DNA of 64,000 nt from Allorhizobium undicola ORS 992 = ATCC 700741 (lineage in GTDB: Bacteria; Pseudomonadota; Alphaproteobacteria; Rhizobiales; Rhizobiaceae): assembly GCF_000621665.1 (NCBI RefSeq), contig NZ_JHXQ01000010.1, positions 62,001 through 126,000 of the forward strand. The letters are read 5' to 3'. This document shows positions 47,110 through 57,300 of the stretch, one piece after another. The stretch's first letter is position 1. Each line of letters begins with the position of its first letter. The notes beneath the pieces were generated by a model that did no database searches, had not been told where the DNA came from, and saw only the letters and a program-made list of their open reading frames with translations. The position numbers and the translations under genes are program-made.

Positions 47110-47898
47110 TCAGTGACGCAGGATCTGGCTGAGGAAAAGCCGCGTGCGCTCCGATTTCGGGGCGTTGAAGAAATCCTGCGGATTGTTTTCCTCGATAATC
47201 TGCCCCTGATCCATAAAGATCACCCGGTTGGCAACGGCTTGCGCAAAGCCCATTTCATGGGTCACGCACAGCATTGTCATGCCGTCTTCCGCCAGTTTGA
47301 TCATGGTGTCCAGCACTTCCTTGACCATTTCGGGGTCCAGCGCCGAGGTGGGTTCATCAAACAGCATGATGCGTGGCTTCATGCACAGCGCCCGCGCAAT
47401 GGCCACCCGCTGCTGCTGCCCGCCGGAAAGCTGGCCCGGATATTTATGGGCCTGATCGGGAATCTTGACCTTTTCCAGAAAATGCATGGCCAGCGCATTG
47501 GCTTCCCTGCGCGGCATTTTGCGAACCCAGATCGGCGCCAGCGTGCAGTTTTCCAGAATGGTCAGATGCGGGAAAAGATTGAAATGCTGGAAGACCATGC
47601 CCACTTCCGAACGCACCAGATCGATATTCTTCAGGTCGGACGAAAGCTCGATCCCGTCAACGACGATGCGTCCCGTCTGGTGTTCCTCCAGCCGGTTGAT
47701 GCAGCGGATCATGGTGGATTTTCCAGAGCCGGATGGCCCTGCGACAACAATACGTTCCCCCCGCCGCACGGTCAGATTGACATCGCGCAGCGCATGATAG
47801 GTGCCGTACCATTTATTCATATTCTCGATGCGGATGGTGATCTCGTTGGAGATGCCCATCTGTTCGGCACCTATGCTTTCTGCCGCTAGATGTACCAT
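47110..47898 (-). CDS. aapP: General L-amino-acid ABC transporter ATPase
   Basis: AapP hydrolyses ATP to power uptake of a broad range of L-amino acids. The 262-residue protein has Walker [25 protein letters not shown] (signature) and Walker [15 protein letters not shown], with H-loop CVTHEMGFA. It ends the aapJQMP series on the minus strand. A start at 47898 follows AAGGA; a start at 47859 (MGISNE) is also possible. Confidence 0.93.
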   Translation of the reverse strand: MVHLAAESIGAEQMGISNEITIRIENMNKWYGTYHALRDVNLTVRRGERIVVAGPSGSGKSTMIRCINRLEEHQTGRIVVDGIELSSDLKNIDLVRSEVGMVFQHFNLFPHLTILENCTLAPIWVRKMPRREANALAMHFLEKVKIPDQAHKYPGQLSGGQQQRVAIARALCMKPRIMLFDEPTSALDPEMVKEVLDTMIKLAEDGMTMLCVTHEMGFAQAVANRVIFMDQGQIIEENNPQDFFNAPKSERTRLFLSQILRH

Positions 47899-47939
47899 GG
47901 CAATGATCCTTCGCGAATTCAGTGTGGTTCAGGAGGTGT

Positions 47940-47964
47940 TCAGGCCGGTCTGCTGCCGGCCTGA
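47940..47964 (-). other. Intercistronic hairpin aapM-aapP
   Basis: TCAGGCCGG (47940-47948) and CCGGCCTGA (47956-47964) form a perfect 9-bp stem between the aapM stop and the aapP start. There is no T-run, so it may be an mRNA-stabilising element rather than a terminator. Confidence 0.55.
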
Positions 47965-47982
47965 AAGGCAGCAAAGCGCCGG

Positions 47983-49272
47983 TCAGCGGTGGTCGGTTTT
48001 CAGCCTGCGCTCCAGATGCATGGAATAGCGCGACATGCCGAAGCAGAAGAGAAAGAAAAGCCCGCCGATGAAAATGAACAACTCCCAGTAAATCCCCTGC
48101 CAGTCGGTGCTGGCCCGGATGGAATTCGACAGCGCCACCGGATCGAGAAGGCCGATGAACACCACCAGGGTCGTGTCCTTGAACAGGCCGATAAAGGAAT
48201 TGACGATGCCGGGAATGGAAATTTTCAACGCCTGCGGCATGATCACCAGGGCCTGTGCCTTCCAGTAATCCAGACCCAGGGCCTCGGCCGCTTCATATTG
48301 GCCCTTGGGCAGCGCCGCCAGACCGCCGCGGATGACCTCGGCCATATAGGCCGTGGCAAACAGCGTCACCATGATGATAACCCGCAGGATCAGATCGAAA
48401 TTCGTGCCGGGCGGCAGGAAATAGTTCAGCAGAAGCGATGCCGTGAACAGCATGGTGATCAGCGGCACGCCCCGGATGAACTCTATGAAGATCACGCTGA
48501 TGGATTTGACCAGCGGCATTTTCGAGCGCCGCCCCAGTGCCAGCACCACGCCGAGCGGCAAAGACAGCGAGATGCCGGTGACGCCAATGACGATCGACAA
48601 CAGAAAACCACCCATTTCGCGGGAGGAAACCGCCGGCAGCATGAAAGGCAGCAGCGAGGCGGCGGCTGTAGAGACGGGCGATGCCGCAAAAAGCCACCAG
48701 AGAACCGCCCCCGCCAGCGCAAGCCCCGCGGCAAGCCCGCCAGCCCTGAGCCGGGATATGGCAAGCAGCAGAGCGGCGACGATGAAGCCCATATAGACCG
48801 AAACCGGCAGCCACAAAGTGCCGCCCCAGATCAGCCAGTAGGCGAGACCGGGAAACAGCGCGCTGAACCACAACATGCGCCGCGGCAAAGGCGGAAACAG
48901 CACCGGCGCCAGCGCAACGAGCATCAGGCCGAAGGCCAGGACCGGGCGCCAATAAAAGGCGGAGGGGTAAAAGCCGAAGAGAAGCTGCGTCCAGCGATCG
49001 CGCACCACGGCAAAGCAGGCGCCCTCGCTGCCTGCCAGAATCTGGCGACATTCGCTCAGCGAATGAGCGTTCCATACGGAATGGTAAAGCCATGGGCCGA
49101 TGGCGCGGACCATGAGCACGAGGGCAATCAGTGACATCACGGTCAAGAGGCCACTGACCCAGTTGCCGAAAAGGCTCTTGCGCAGCAGGTTCAGCGGGCT
49201 CGTCTCGCCCGCCGGGGGCGTGCGGGCCGAAAGCATTTCGGTTCTGACGAAGGCAAGGTTGGACTGGCTCAT
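47983..49272 (-). CDS. aapM: General L-amino-acid ABC transporter permease AapM
   Basis: This 429-residue integral membrane permease has the His/Glu/Gln permease signature. Many hydrophobic helices (e.g. WVSGLLTVMSLIALVLMV; FIVAALLLAISRL) precede the EAA loop segment YEAAEALGLDYWKAQALVIMPQAL. Its start lies 1 base after the aapQ stop, so the genes are coupled. With AapQ it forms the channel. Confidence 0.93.
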   Translation of the reverse strand: MSQSNLAFVRTEMLSARTPPAGETSPLNLLRKSLFGNWVSGLLTVMSLIALVLMVRAIGPWLYHSVWNAHSLSECRQILAGSEGACFAVVRDRWTQLLFGFYPSAFYWRPVLAFGLMLVALAPVLFPPLPRRMLWFSALFPGLAYWLIWGGTLWLPVSVYMGFIVAALLLAISRLRAGGLAAGLALAGAVLWWLFAASPVSTAAASLLPFMLPAVSSREMGGFLLSIVIGVTGISLSLPLGVVLALGRRSKMPLVKSISVIFIEFIRGVPLITMLFTASLLLNYFLPPGTNFDLILRVIIMVTLFATAYMAEVIRGGLAALPKGQYEAAEALGLDYWKAQALVIMPQALKISIPGIVNSFIGLFKDTTLVVFIGLLDPVALSNSIRASTDWQGIYWELFIFIGGLFFLFCFGMSRYSMHLERRLKTDHR

Positions 49273-49273
49273 A

Positions 49274-50536
49274 TCACCGCTCCTTCAGCCCGATACGGGC
49301 ATTAAAGACATTCATCACCCCGGAAATCGTCAGGCTGATCGCCAGATAGATCATCATCAGCAGCAGCATCCCTTCCAGCTCGCGGCCGGTCTGGTTGATG
49401 GTGATGCCGCCAAGCGTCGAGCGCAGATCCATGTAGCCCACCGCAAGACCCAGCGAGGTATTCTTGGTGATGTTCAGATATTGCGAGATCAGTGGCGGCA
49501 CGATCACCCGCATCGCTTGCGGCAGCACCACCAGCCGCATGGTTTTTCCGGGTCGCAGGCCCAGGGCGTGGGCAGCTTCCGACTGGCCTTTCGAGATGGC
49601 CAGAATGCCCGCACGCACGGTCTCGGCAATGAAGGCGCCGGTATAAACGCTCAGGCCGAGCCACATGGCGATCAGTGCGTTGCGCAATTGCAGCCCGCCC
49701 TGGAAGTTGAAGCCACGCAATTCCGGATAGCCCAGATGGAAGCCGAGCACCCACAAGAGCACGATCGTCGGGGCAAAAAGAACGAACAGGCTTTTCCACC
49801 AGGTCACAGGCCGCTCGCCGGTGCGGCTCTGCACGCCCGCTGCATGTCTGAGAAGCGCACGATTGGCAAGGAAAGACGCCACAATGGTGAAAAGCACCGC
49901 CAGCGTTGCAATATCCGGCTGCACCACGCCGAGATTGAGCGTGCCAAGATCACGGACGAACAAAGGCACCGGAACGAAGACGCCGCGATTGGTGATGGCC
50001 ACGGCATCGAAAATCATGCTTGCCGAGGCATTGGCGCCCTTGAAAGCGCTGGGCGCGGGTACCGCCTCGCTCATGATGGCGCCGAATACGAGGATCCACA
50101 TCAGCAGGGGAATATTGCGGAACACCTCGACATAGACGGTCATGAGCCGCGCGACGATGGGATTTCCCGACAGCCGCAGCACGCCCGCCACCACGCCGAT
50201 GACGGTTGCCAAGGCGCAGGACATGAGCGCCAGCACCAGCGTGTTGAGAAGTCCCACCAGCGCCGCGCGGCCATGGCTCATCTGCGTATCATAGGCAATC
50301 AGCTGCTGGTTGATGTCGTAGCCTGCCTTGGACCACAGGAAGGAAAAGGAGAAATCCTTGCCCAGCAGGGCAAGATTGCGCACGGTATTGTCCACCAGCC
50401 AGGCTATGCCGAGCATCAGCGCCATGAGGACGACGATCTGGATGGTATAGGAACGGTAGCGGCTGTCATTGAGCAACATGCTCAACCGGAAAGCCTCCTG
50501 CGGCTCCCGCGAAGGGAGAGAGATTGCGTTTGCCAT
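49274..50536 (-). CDS. aapQ: General L-amino-acid ABC transporter permease AapQ
   Basis: This 420-residue integral membrane permease carries QSEAAHALGLRPGKTMRLVV (the EAA-like loop) and multiple transmembrane helices. The conserved N-terminus PLLLMW-like region appears around LMALMLGIAWLVDN. The ATG at 50536 (MANAISLPSRE) is chosen; an upstream open frame to 50575 is not family-like. It follows aapJ across a 231-base gap with a hairpin and is joined to aapM by 1 base. Confidence 0.92.
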   Translation of the reverse strand: MANAISLPSREPQEAFRLSMLLNDSRYRSYTIQIVVLMALMLGIAWLVDNTVRNLALLGKDFSFSFLWSKAGYDINQQLIAYDTQMSHGRAALVGLLNTLVLALMSCALATVIGVVAGVLRLSGNPIVARLMTVYVEVFRNIPLLMWILVFGAIMSEAVPAPSAFKGANASASMIFDAVAITNRGVFVPVPLFVRDLGTLNLGVVQPDIATLAVLFTIVASFLANRALLRHAAGVQSRTGERPVTWWKSLFVLFAPTIVLLWVLGFHLGYPELRGFNFQGGLQLRNALIAMWLGLSVYTGAFIAETVRAGILAISKGQSEAAHALGLRPGKTMRLVVLPQAMRVIVPPLISQYLNITKNTSLGLAVGYMDLRSTLGGITINQTGRELEGMLLLMMIYLAISLTISGVMNVFNARIGLKER

Positions 50537-50695
50537 TGGTGATACCCCGCCATTGCCGAGCCAGGGCTCCGGCAAGCGGCCGGAACGAAGGTCTCGCGTC
50601 AGCTCTGTCTTCTGGAAATTCGCCGGCTGCGGGAAGGCCCGGCCCCTGCCGAGCAGAGGGCTGGCCGCGCCCGCACGCCATGCTGCAAGTGCATC

Positions 50696-50713
50696 GGCCC
50701 GGTTATCCGGGCC
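50696..50713 (-). other. Intercistronic hairpin aapJ-aapQ
   Basis: GGCCCGG and CCGGGCC pair around TTAT (plus-strand order). Such hairpins after a binding-protein gene commonly slow 3' decay, giving more binding protein than permease. Confidence 0.55.
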
Positions 50714-50767
50714 TATGCGCCGGCCTTTTGTCTTTCATGCGACAGGTCGAGGCTGTCTTTCAGACTC

Positions 50768-51784
50768 TCACCGGAAAGGCTGCGAGTAGATCATGCCGCC
50801 CTTGGTCCACTGGGCGTTCATGCCGCGGGCCAGCTTGATCGGCGTCTCGGTACCGAGATTGGCATCGTAGATCTCGCCGTAATTGCCGCCCGCCATGATG
50901 GCGCGCTTGGCCCAATCAGCGTCGAGCCCGATCATCTTGCCGAGATTGCCATCCTTGCCAAGCAGGCGCTTGATTTCAGGATTTTCCGTGCTGGCGGCGA
51001 TCTGGTCGGCATTGGCCTTGGTCACGCCCAGCTCTTCGGCGGCAAACAGCGCGTTCTGCGTCCAGTGAACAATGTCAGCCCACTGTTCGTCGCCCTGGCG
51101 AACGATCGGCCCCAGCGGTTCCTTGGAGATGACCTCCGGCAGGATGATGTGATCGGCAGGATCCTTGAAGCTTGCGCGCACCGAGGCGAGGTTCGAGCCG
51201 TCGCTGGTATAGACGTCGCAGGCGCCGGCCTGATACTGGCGCTCGCCTTCGGCGCTGGAATCCACCGGCACCGGCTCGTAGGTCATCTTGTTGAGGCGGA
51301 AATATTCGGCGAGATTGAGCTCGGTCGTGGTGCCGGACTGGATGCAGATCGTTGCGCCGTTGAGGTTGGCCGCAGAGGTCACGCCCAGTTCCTTCTTCAC
51401 CATAAAGGCCTGACCGTCGTAGAAATTGGTGCCCGCAAAGGTCAGCTTCAGGTCCGTGTCACGGGAGAAGGTCCAGGTCGTGGCGCGCGACAGCACGTCG
51501 ATTTCCCCGGATGCAAGCGCGGTAAAGCGGGTCTGACCGGTGGTCGGCACGAAATCGACCTTCATCGGGTCGCCGAGAACGGCTGCGGCCACGGCCCTGC
51601 AGATCGCCACGTCGAAGCCCTGCCACACGCCCTTGGCGTCGGGAGCGGAAAAGCCTGCCGTGCCTGAGCTTACGCCGCAATTCAGCTTGCCGCGCGCCTT
51701 CACGTCATCGAGCGTACCCGCCATGGCGCTGCCCGAAAGGATTGCCGCCGCGCCAAGCGTGGCCAGAAAAAGAGATGTCTTCAT
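50768..51784 (-). CDS. aapJ: General L-amino-acid-binding periplasmic protein
   Basis: AapJ delivers amino acids to the transporter in the periplasm. The 338-residue protein has a signal peptide (MKTSLFLATLGAAAILSGSAMAG) and the bacterial solute-binding family 3 pattern: GVSSGTAGFSAPDA, VWQGFDVAICRAVAAA and NFYDGQAFMVKKELGV. The ATG at 51784 begins the signal peptide. It is the promoter-proximal gene of the aap operon. Confidence 0.93.
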   Translation of the reverse strand: MKTSLFLATLGAAAILSGSAMAGTLDDVKARGKLNCGVSSGTAGFSAPDAKGVWQGFDVAICRAVAAAVLGDPMKVDFVPTTGQTRFTALASGEIDVLSRATTWTFSRDTDLKLTFAGTNFYDGQAFMVKKELGVTSAANLNGATICIQSGTTTELNLAEYFRLNKMTYEPVPVDSSAEGERQYQAGACDVYTSDGSNLASVRASFKDPADHIILPEVISKEPLGPIVRQGDEQWADIVHWTQNALFAAEELGVTKANADQIAASTENPEIKRLLGKDGNLGKMIGLDADWAKRAIMAGGNYGEIYDANLGTETPIKLARGMNAQWTKGGMIYSQPFR

Positions 51785-51980
51785 TTTTGTTCCCCTTGTT
51801 GGTTGTTTTGCAAACGGAGTTCCATGCCCTGCTCCTGTTCGTTTCTTCCCCCTGGATTTGCCGCAATGCTCCCACATCACGGCATTCTTTCCTTTCCCGG
51901 AGCCCAGTGCGGCCCCGATCGTTGCACCCTGCCCCCATCCAGTCAAAGGGCACGGCGATCCTTGTTTGCCTTTGGCAGGT

Positions 51981-53207
51981 TCAGGCGCCAATCGCTGCGC
52001 GGCGTCCATAGGTTGCCATCAGCGTTACCAGCGCCAGCACCAGCGGAATGAAGGCGAGAGCCAGAACCGTATTCCAGCCATAGGCCGTCAACAGCCCGCC
52101 AGACAGGAAGGAGCCGAAGGTCATGGTGCCGAACACGGCGAAATCGTTGAGTGATTGAACCCGCGCCTTTTCCTCCGGGCGGTGACATTCCAGCACCAGC
52201 GCCGAGGCGCCGACAAAGCCGAAATTCCAGCCAACGCCCAGCACGATCAGCGTGATCCAGAAATGCGCCACATCCGTTCCGGCAAGCCCGACGGCCGCCG
52301 CCGCGCCGGTCAGCACCAGCCCTGCCATGACGACGCGCGGTGCGCCGAAACGGGTAATCAGCCTGCCGGTGAAGAAGCTTGGGCCGTACATGGCGATCAC
52401 ATGCCACTGGATGGCGAGGTTGGAGGATTCCTGCGACAGGCCGCAGATCTGCATGGCCAGGGGCGCTGCCGTCATCAGGAAATTCATCAGCAGATAGGAA
52501 ACGACGCCACAGGTCACGGCAGTCAGAAAGCGCGGCTGACGGGCAATTTCGCCCAGACTGCGGCCTCCGGCACTTTCCGTTTTCGTAGGCTTTGGCAGAC
52601 GCACGCCGATGAGAAGCAGTGCCGAGGCCACCGCAAGCCCCGCTTGCGCAATATAGCTTGCGGCAAACATGTAGGGCATGGACAGATACATGGTGCTGTT
52701 GACGATTTGCGGCCCGATCACGCCGGCAAAAACACCGCCCGCCATTACGAAGGACAAGGCGCGCGGGCGCTTTTCCGGAGATACGCAATCGGCAGCGGCA
52801 AAACGGAACGAAAGCACCACGGCGGCATAGGCTCCGCCGAAAAACGTCGCCAGACAATAGAGCCAGAAGGATCCGGCATAAACCGCCAGCGACGCCAGAA
52901 GCCCCACCAGCACGCCACTTCCCGTTCCCACGAGAAATGCAGTGCGCCGGCCGTAGCGCTGCGCGATCATCCCGGCGGGCAAGGTAGACAAGGCCATTCC
53001 CACGACGAACATCGAAATCGGCATGGTGGCGAGCGCAGGCGTGGGCGCCAGCGAATGACCGACAATGGCGCCCGTGGAATAAACCATGGCAGAATTGGCG
53101 CCGCCAAGCGCCTGGGCAATCGTCAGCCGCGCCAGATTCCCGCGCGCGGACCGTTCGAGATCCCGATGGGCGGGCTGTATTGCTTCATGGGCTGAAATGT
53201 CGGACAT
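51981..53207 (-). CDS. MFS transporter
   Basis: This 408-residue major facilitator has twelve predicted helices. The family motif GMIAQRYGRRTAFLVG is present after helix 2, and the second half has PRVVMAGLVLTGAAAAVGL. Substrate unknown. The ATG at 53207 begins MSDISAHEA; a longer frame exists upstream but reaches into the AraC promoter. It is divergent from an AraC-type regulator, which may control it. Confidence 0.88.
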   Translation of the reverse strand: MSDISAHEAIQPAHRDLERSARGNLARLTIAQALGGANSAMVYSTGAIVGHSLAPTPALATMPISMFVVGMALSTLPAGMIAQRYGRRTAFLVGTGSGVLVGLLASLAVYAGSFWLYCLATFFGGAYAAVVLSFRFAAADCVSPEKRPRALSFVMAGGVFAGVIGPQIVNSTMYLSMPYMFAASYIAQAGLAVASALLLIGVRLPKPTKTESAGGRSLGEIARQPRFLTAVTCGVVSYLLMNFLMTAAPLAMQICGLSQESSNLAIQWHVIAMYGPSFFTGRLITRFGAPRVVMAGLVLTGAAAAVGLAGTDVAHFWITLIVLGVGWNFGFVGASALVLECHRPEEKARVQSLNDFAVFGTMTFGSFLSGGLLTAYGWNTVLALAFIPLVLALVTLMATYGRRAAIGA

Positions 53208-53355
53208 GGGCACGCCTGCGCTTGAGAAAAGGGAACCGCAGCGGCCCTGCCCGCCCCGGTCGATCTTGGTCACATCGCCTCTTGAGATTGGAGGTTAACG
53301 AAAAGACAGATGGCTGTATTTCAATGGCGGGACAATCGATATAGAATAGCTGCCA

Positions 53356-53385
53356 AAATGGGGATCAACCTCAAATGGGGATCAA
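53356..53385 (+). promoter_or_regulatory. Tandem direct repeat before the AraC gene
   Basis: AAATGGGGATCAA occurs at 53356-53368 and again at 53373-53385 (17 bases apart, not quite two helix turns). The second copy includes the GGGGA ribosome site of the AraC gene. Direct repeats of this size are typical AraC-family binding sites, but the same DNA could be a ribosome-site duplication. Confidence 0.5.
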
Positions 53386-53388
53386 GCC

Positions 53389-54195
53389 ATGTGGCACGCC
53401 ATTCATACGCCCGAAGGCCTTTCGCCCCCGCAACCGCTGACGGTTCGGGCACAGTCCATTCCCGCGCGTCATTTCTTCCCGGAACATTCCCACACCTGGC
53501 ACCAGATGGTCTACGCCGTTTCCGGGGTTTTGACCGTCTATACCGAAAGCGAGTCCTTCGTCATCACGCCCGACAAGGCCGCCTGGCTGCCTCCCGGCGT
53601 CGTGCATCGGGTCGGCTCGCTGCTGGGGGCGGTGTTCCGCAGCCTGTGGATTGCCGACGAGGCGGGCGCAAGCCTGCCCCGTGTTCCCACGATCTTCATG
53701 ATGTCGCCCTTGTTGCAGGCCCTGATCCTGGAGGCCACGGAACTGGGAAAGGACAGCGACAACGGCCCGGACGATGGCTATCGTGGCCGCGTGACCACCC
53801 TGATTTTCGACCAGCTCGGCCGCGTGCAGCCGCTTCCTTCGGCTTTGCCATGGCCACGCAGCCCCGCCCTGACGAAATTGTGCGAGGCGCTTTACCTCGA
53901 CCCCACCGATGACCGCAGCCCCGAGGAATGGAGCCAGACGCTCAACCTTTCGCCCCGCACGCTTGCAAGGCGGTTCAATATCGAGCTGGGCATGAGCCTG
54001 CGCTCATGGCGCCGGCGGCTGCGGTTGTTCCGCTCCATCGAGTTGCTGGGCGGCGGGCTTGGCGTGACGCAGGTCGCCATGGAACTCGGCTATGGCTCCA
54101 CCTCCGCCTTCGTCTATGCCTTCCGCACGGAAATGGGCAGCAGCCCGCAGGCCTATATGCGCCGCCGCCTGCCCAACGGCGAGGACATGTCCTGA
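53389..54195 (+). CDS. AraC-family transcription regulator
   Basis: This 268-residue regulator has an N-terminal cupin-like sensor (about 1-130; RHFFPEHSHTWHQMVYAVSGVLTV) and a C-terminal double helix-turn-helix (about 180-265). That part has LNLSPRTLARRFNIELGMS and VTQVAMELGYGSTSAFVYAFR. The ligand is unknown. It probably regulates the divergent MFS gene. Its ATG lies 3 bases after the second direct repeat. Confidence 0.88.
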   Translation: MWHAIHTPEGLSPPQPLTVRAQSIPARHFFPEHSHTWHQMVYAVSGVLTVYTESESFVITPDKAAWLPPGVVHRVGSLLGAVFRSLWIADEAGASLPRVPTIFMMSPLLQALILEATELGKDSDNGPDDGYRGRVTTLIFDQLGRVQPLPSALPWPRSPALTKLCEALYLDPTDDRSPEEWSQTLNLSPRTLARRFNIELGMSLRSWRRRLRLFRSIELLGGGLGVTQVAMELGYGSTSAFVYAFRTEMGSSPQAYMRRRLPNGEDMS

Positions 54196-54373
54196 TGATA
54201 CCGCCGTCAGCACCGGCCCCATCCGCAACTCTTTCACGCAAGGATGTGGCACGCATCTTCAAGCGTTGCTATAGCTTACCGGCCCTGTGCCTTTTGTTTC
54301 CATGCAGTCCCGAAGGAAAAACCGCAACGGCATCCTTTTCGGGGCAATGCGCCAGTATGAGTGTGCTTCTGCC

Positions 54374-57300
54374 ATGATCCCTCGCCTGACCGCCACCCTG
54401 CCTGCCTGCCTGCCGGATGCGCCCCTGTTCGACGCATTGGTGGAAGCGGGTTTTTCCGGCGACATGGAAAAGGGCGCGGCCAGCCGGATCGTCGCAGCCA
54501 CCGACAATTCCATCTATCAGGTGCCGCCCGTGGCGGTGTTGTTTCCGCGTGCCGCCGCCGATCTTCGCATTCTGGCCGAGGTGCTGGCCAAGCCCGAATT
54601 CCGCACTGTTTCCATCACGCCCCGCGGCGGCGGCACCGGCACCAATGGCCAGTCGCTGACCTCCGGCGTCGTGGTGGATTGTTCGCGCCACATGAACACC
54701 ATTCTTCATATCGATCCCGAACGCCGGGTGGCCCGCGTTCAGGCGGGCGTGGTGAAAGACCAGCTCAATCAGGCGCTGCAACCCTACGGCCTGTTCTTTG
54801 CCCCGGAATTGTCCACCTCCAACCGCGCAACGATTGGCGGCATGATCTCCACCGATGCCTGCGGCCAGGGCTCCTGCCTCTACGGCAAGACCAGCAATCA
54901 CGTGCTCGGGCTTCGGGTCGTGCTGATGGACGGCACCGATTTATGGGTTCGCCCGCTGGACGAGGCCGGCCTTGCGGCGGCCACAGCCCTGCCGGGCCGC
55001 GCTGGCGACATCTACCGCACGGTGGAGCGCATCACGCGCGAAAGAAGCGAGGACATCGCCCGCATCTTTCCCAAGCTCAACCGCTATCTGACGGGTTACG
55101 ATCTGGCGCATGTACGCCGCGATGACGGGCATTTCGATCTCACCGCCATTCTTTGCGGCTCGGAAGGAACGCTGGCGATGATTGCCGAGGCGGAGATCAA
55201 CCTCCTGCCCATTCCCGCCTGCGCGGCACTGTTCAACATTCGCTACGACGATTTCAATACCGCCCTTGAGGATGCCCGCGCCCTGGCCGGGCTTGGCGTG
55301 GCTTCCGTGGAAACCGTGGACGAAAAGGTGCTGGGCCTGGCCAAGGGCGACATGGTGTGGAGCCGGATCGCCCCCTTCTTTCCCGAGGCCGGGGAAAGAA
55401 GCGCAAACGGCATCAACATCGTCGAGGTCCTGGCAGACGATCCCGCCACGCTGGAAGAGCATATCGCCCGCGTGGCGCAGGCTCTCGACGGCGCGGCCAT
55501 GCGCCATGCGGGCTATACCATCGCGCGCAATGCGCAGGATGTGGAAACCATCTGGCTGATGCGCAAACGCGCCGTCGGCCTGCTGGGCAATGTGGATGGC
55601 CCCGTCCGCCCCGTGGCCTTCGTGGAAGACACGGCCGTGCCGCCGGAAAATCTCGCCGCCTATATTCGCGAATTCCGCGCGCTTCTGGATGCGGAAGGTC
55701 TTTCCTACGGCATGTTCGGCCATGTGGATGCAGGCGTTCTGCATGTGCGCCCGGCACTCGACCTCACACGCCCCGGCCATCAGGCCATGGTCCGGCGCAT
55801 CAGCGATGCGGTGGTGCAACTCACCCGCAAATATGGAGGCGTGCTGTGGGGAGAGCATGGCAAGGGCGTGCGCTCGGAATATGTGCCGGAATTTTTCGGT
55901 TCGCTCTATCCGGCCCTTCAGGACATCAAGGCGGCCTTCGATCCGCAGAACCGGCTCAATCCGGGCAAGATCGCCACCGCTGACGGCTCGCCGCTGCTGC
56001 GCATCGACGATGTGCCGCTACGCGGCAGCTTCGATCGTACCCTCGGCGATGACATCCGCGCCGCCTTCGACAATGCCGCCTATTGCAACGGCAATGGCGC
56101 CTGCTTCGATTTCGATACGGCAAGCCCGATGTGCCCTTCCTACAAGGCCACGCGGGACAGGCGCTTTTCCCCCAAGGGCCGCGCCTCGCTGATGCGCGAA
56201 TGGCTGCGCCTTCTCGCAAGCCGGAACATCGATCCCCGCCATGCCGCACAGCGCCACACCCGGCTTGCCGGGCTGCTGCGCGCCCCTGTCAGGGCCGTGA
56301 ACAGCCTCAACCCCGCCAATGCCGATGATTTTTCCCATGCCGTGCGCGAGGCCATGGACACCTGCCTTGCCTGCAAGGCCTGTAGCGGCCAATGTCCGGT
56401 CAAGGTGAGTGTTCCGGCCTTCCGCTCGAAATTCCTCGAGCTTTATTATACCCGCTACCTGCGCCCGCTTCGACACCCGATCATTGCCAGCATCGAAACC
56501 ACCATGCCGCTTTTGGCGCGCATCCGCCCGCTTTACAATCTGGCAACCGGCACGCCCATCGGGCGAAGCCTGCTTGCCCGCCTTGGCCTGACCGCCCTGC
56601 CCGCCTTGCCGCCACGCTCGCTGGAGGCTGAATGCAGGGCGCTGGAACTGCCGCTTGCCCGCTTGGCGGACATGCAGGCGCTTTCCCCGCACGAGCGGGC
56701 CAGATGCGTGGTTTTCGTGGCGGATGTCTTCACCGCCCGCTTCGATACCGCCGTGCTGTCAAGCGCCGTGAAGCTTGCCCGCAAGCTTGGCCTCTCGCCC
56801 TATCTTGCCGCACCCCATATCAACGGCAAACCCATGCATGTGCATGGCTATCTTGCCGCATTCCGCCGGGCGGCCATCGCAACCCGGACCTATCTCGACG
56901 GCCTGGGCTCGCTTGGCGTGACGCTGGTTGGCCTTGATCCTTCAATGACGCTGACCTTCCGCAGCGAATATGCCGCCCTGCCGGAAACCCGCCTGACGGC
57001 GCCGGTCCTGCTGCCGCAGGAATGGCTGAGCCAGCATCTGGCGGCCATTGCCGCGGCAAAGCCTGCCGCTTCCAGCCAGGCCACGCTGCTTGTTCACTGC
57101 ACCGAACGCAGCAATGCAACCGCAAGCCTTGCCGCGTGGAAAGGCATCTTCGACGCAGCCGCCATAAAGCTCGACATTACCGAAACCGGCTGTTGCGGCA
57201 TGGCGGGAACCTTCGGCCATGAAAGCGCCAATCGCGCGATCTCCGATCGCCTTTACGACATGAGCTGGAAAGCCGAAGTGAACAAGGACCGGCCCGGCCA

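Noticed and set aside
47989..50542. Long plus-strand frames opposite aapM and aapQ
   Set aside because: They are shadow frames rich in His, Arg and Gln; the permease genes on the minus strand have the real motifs.
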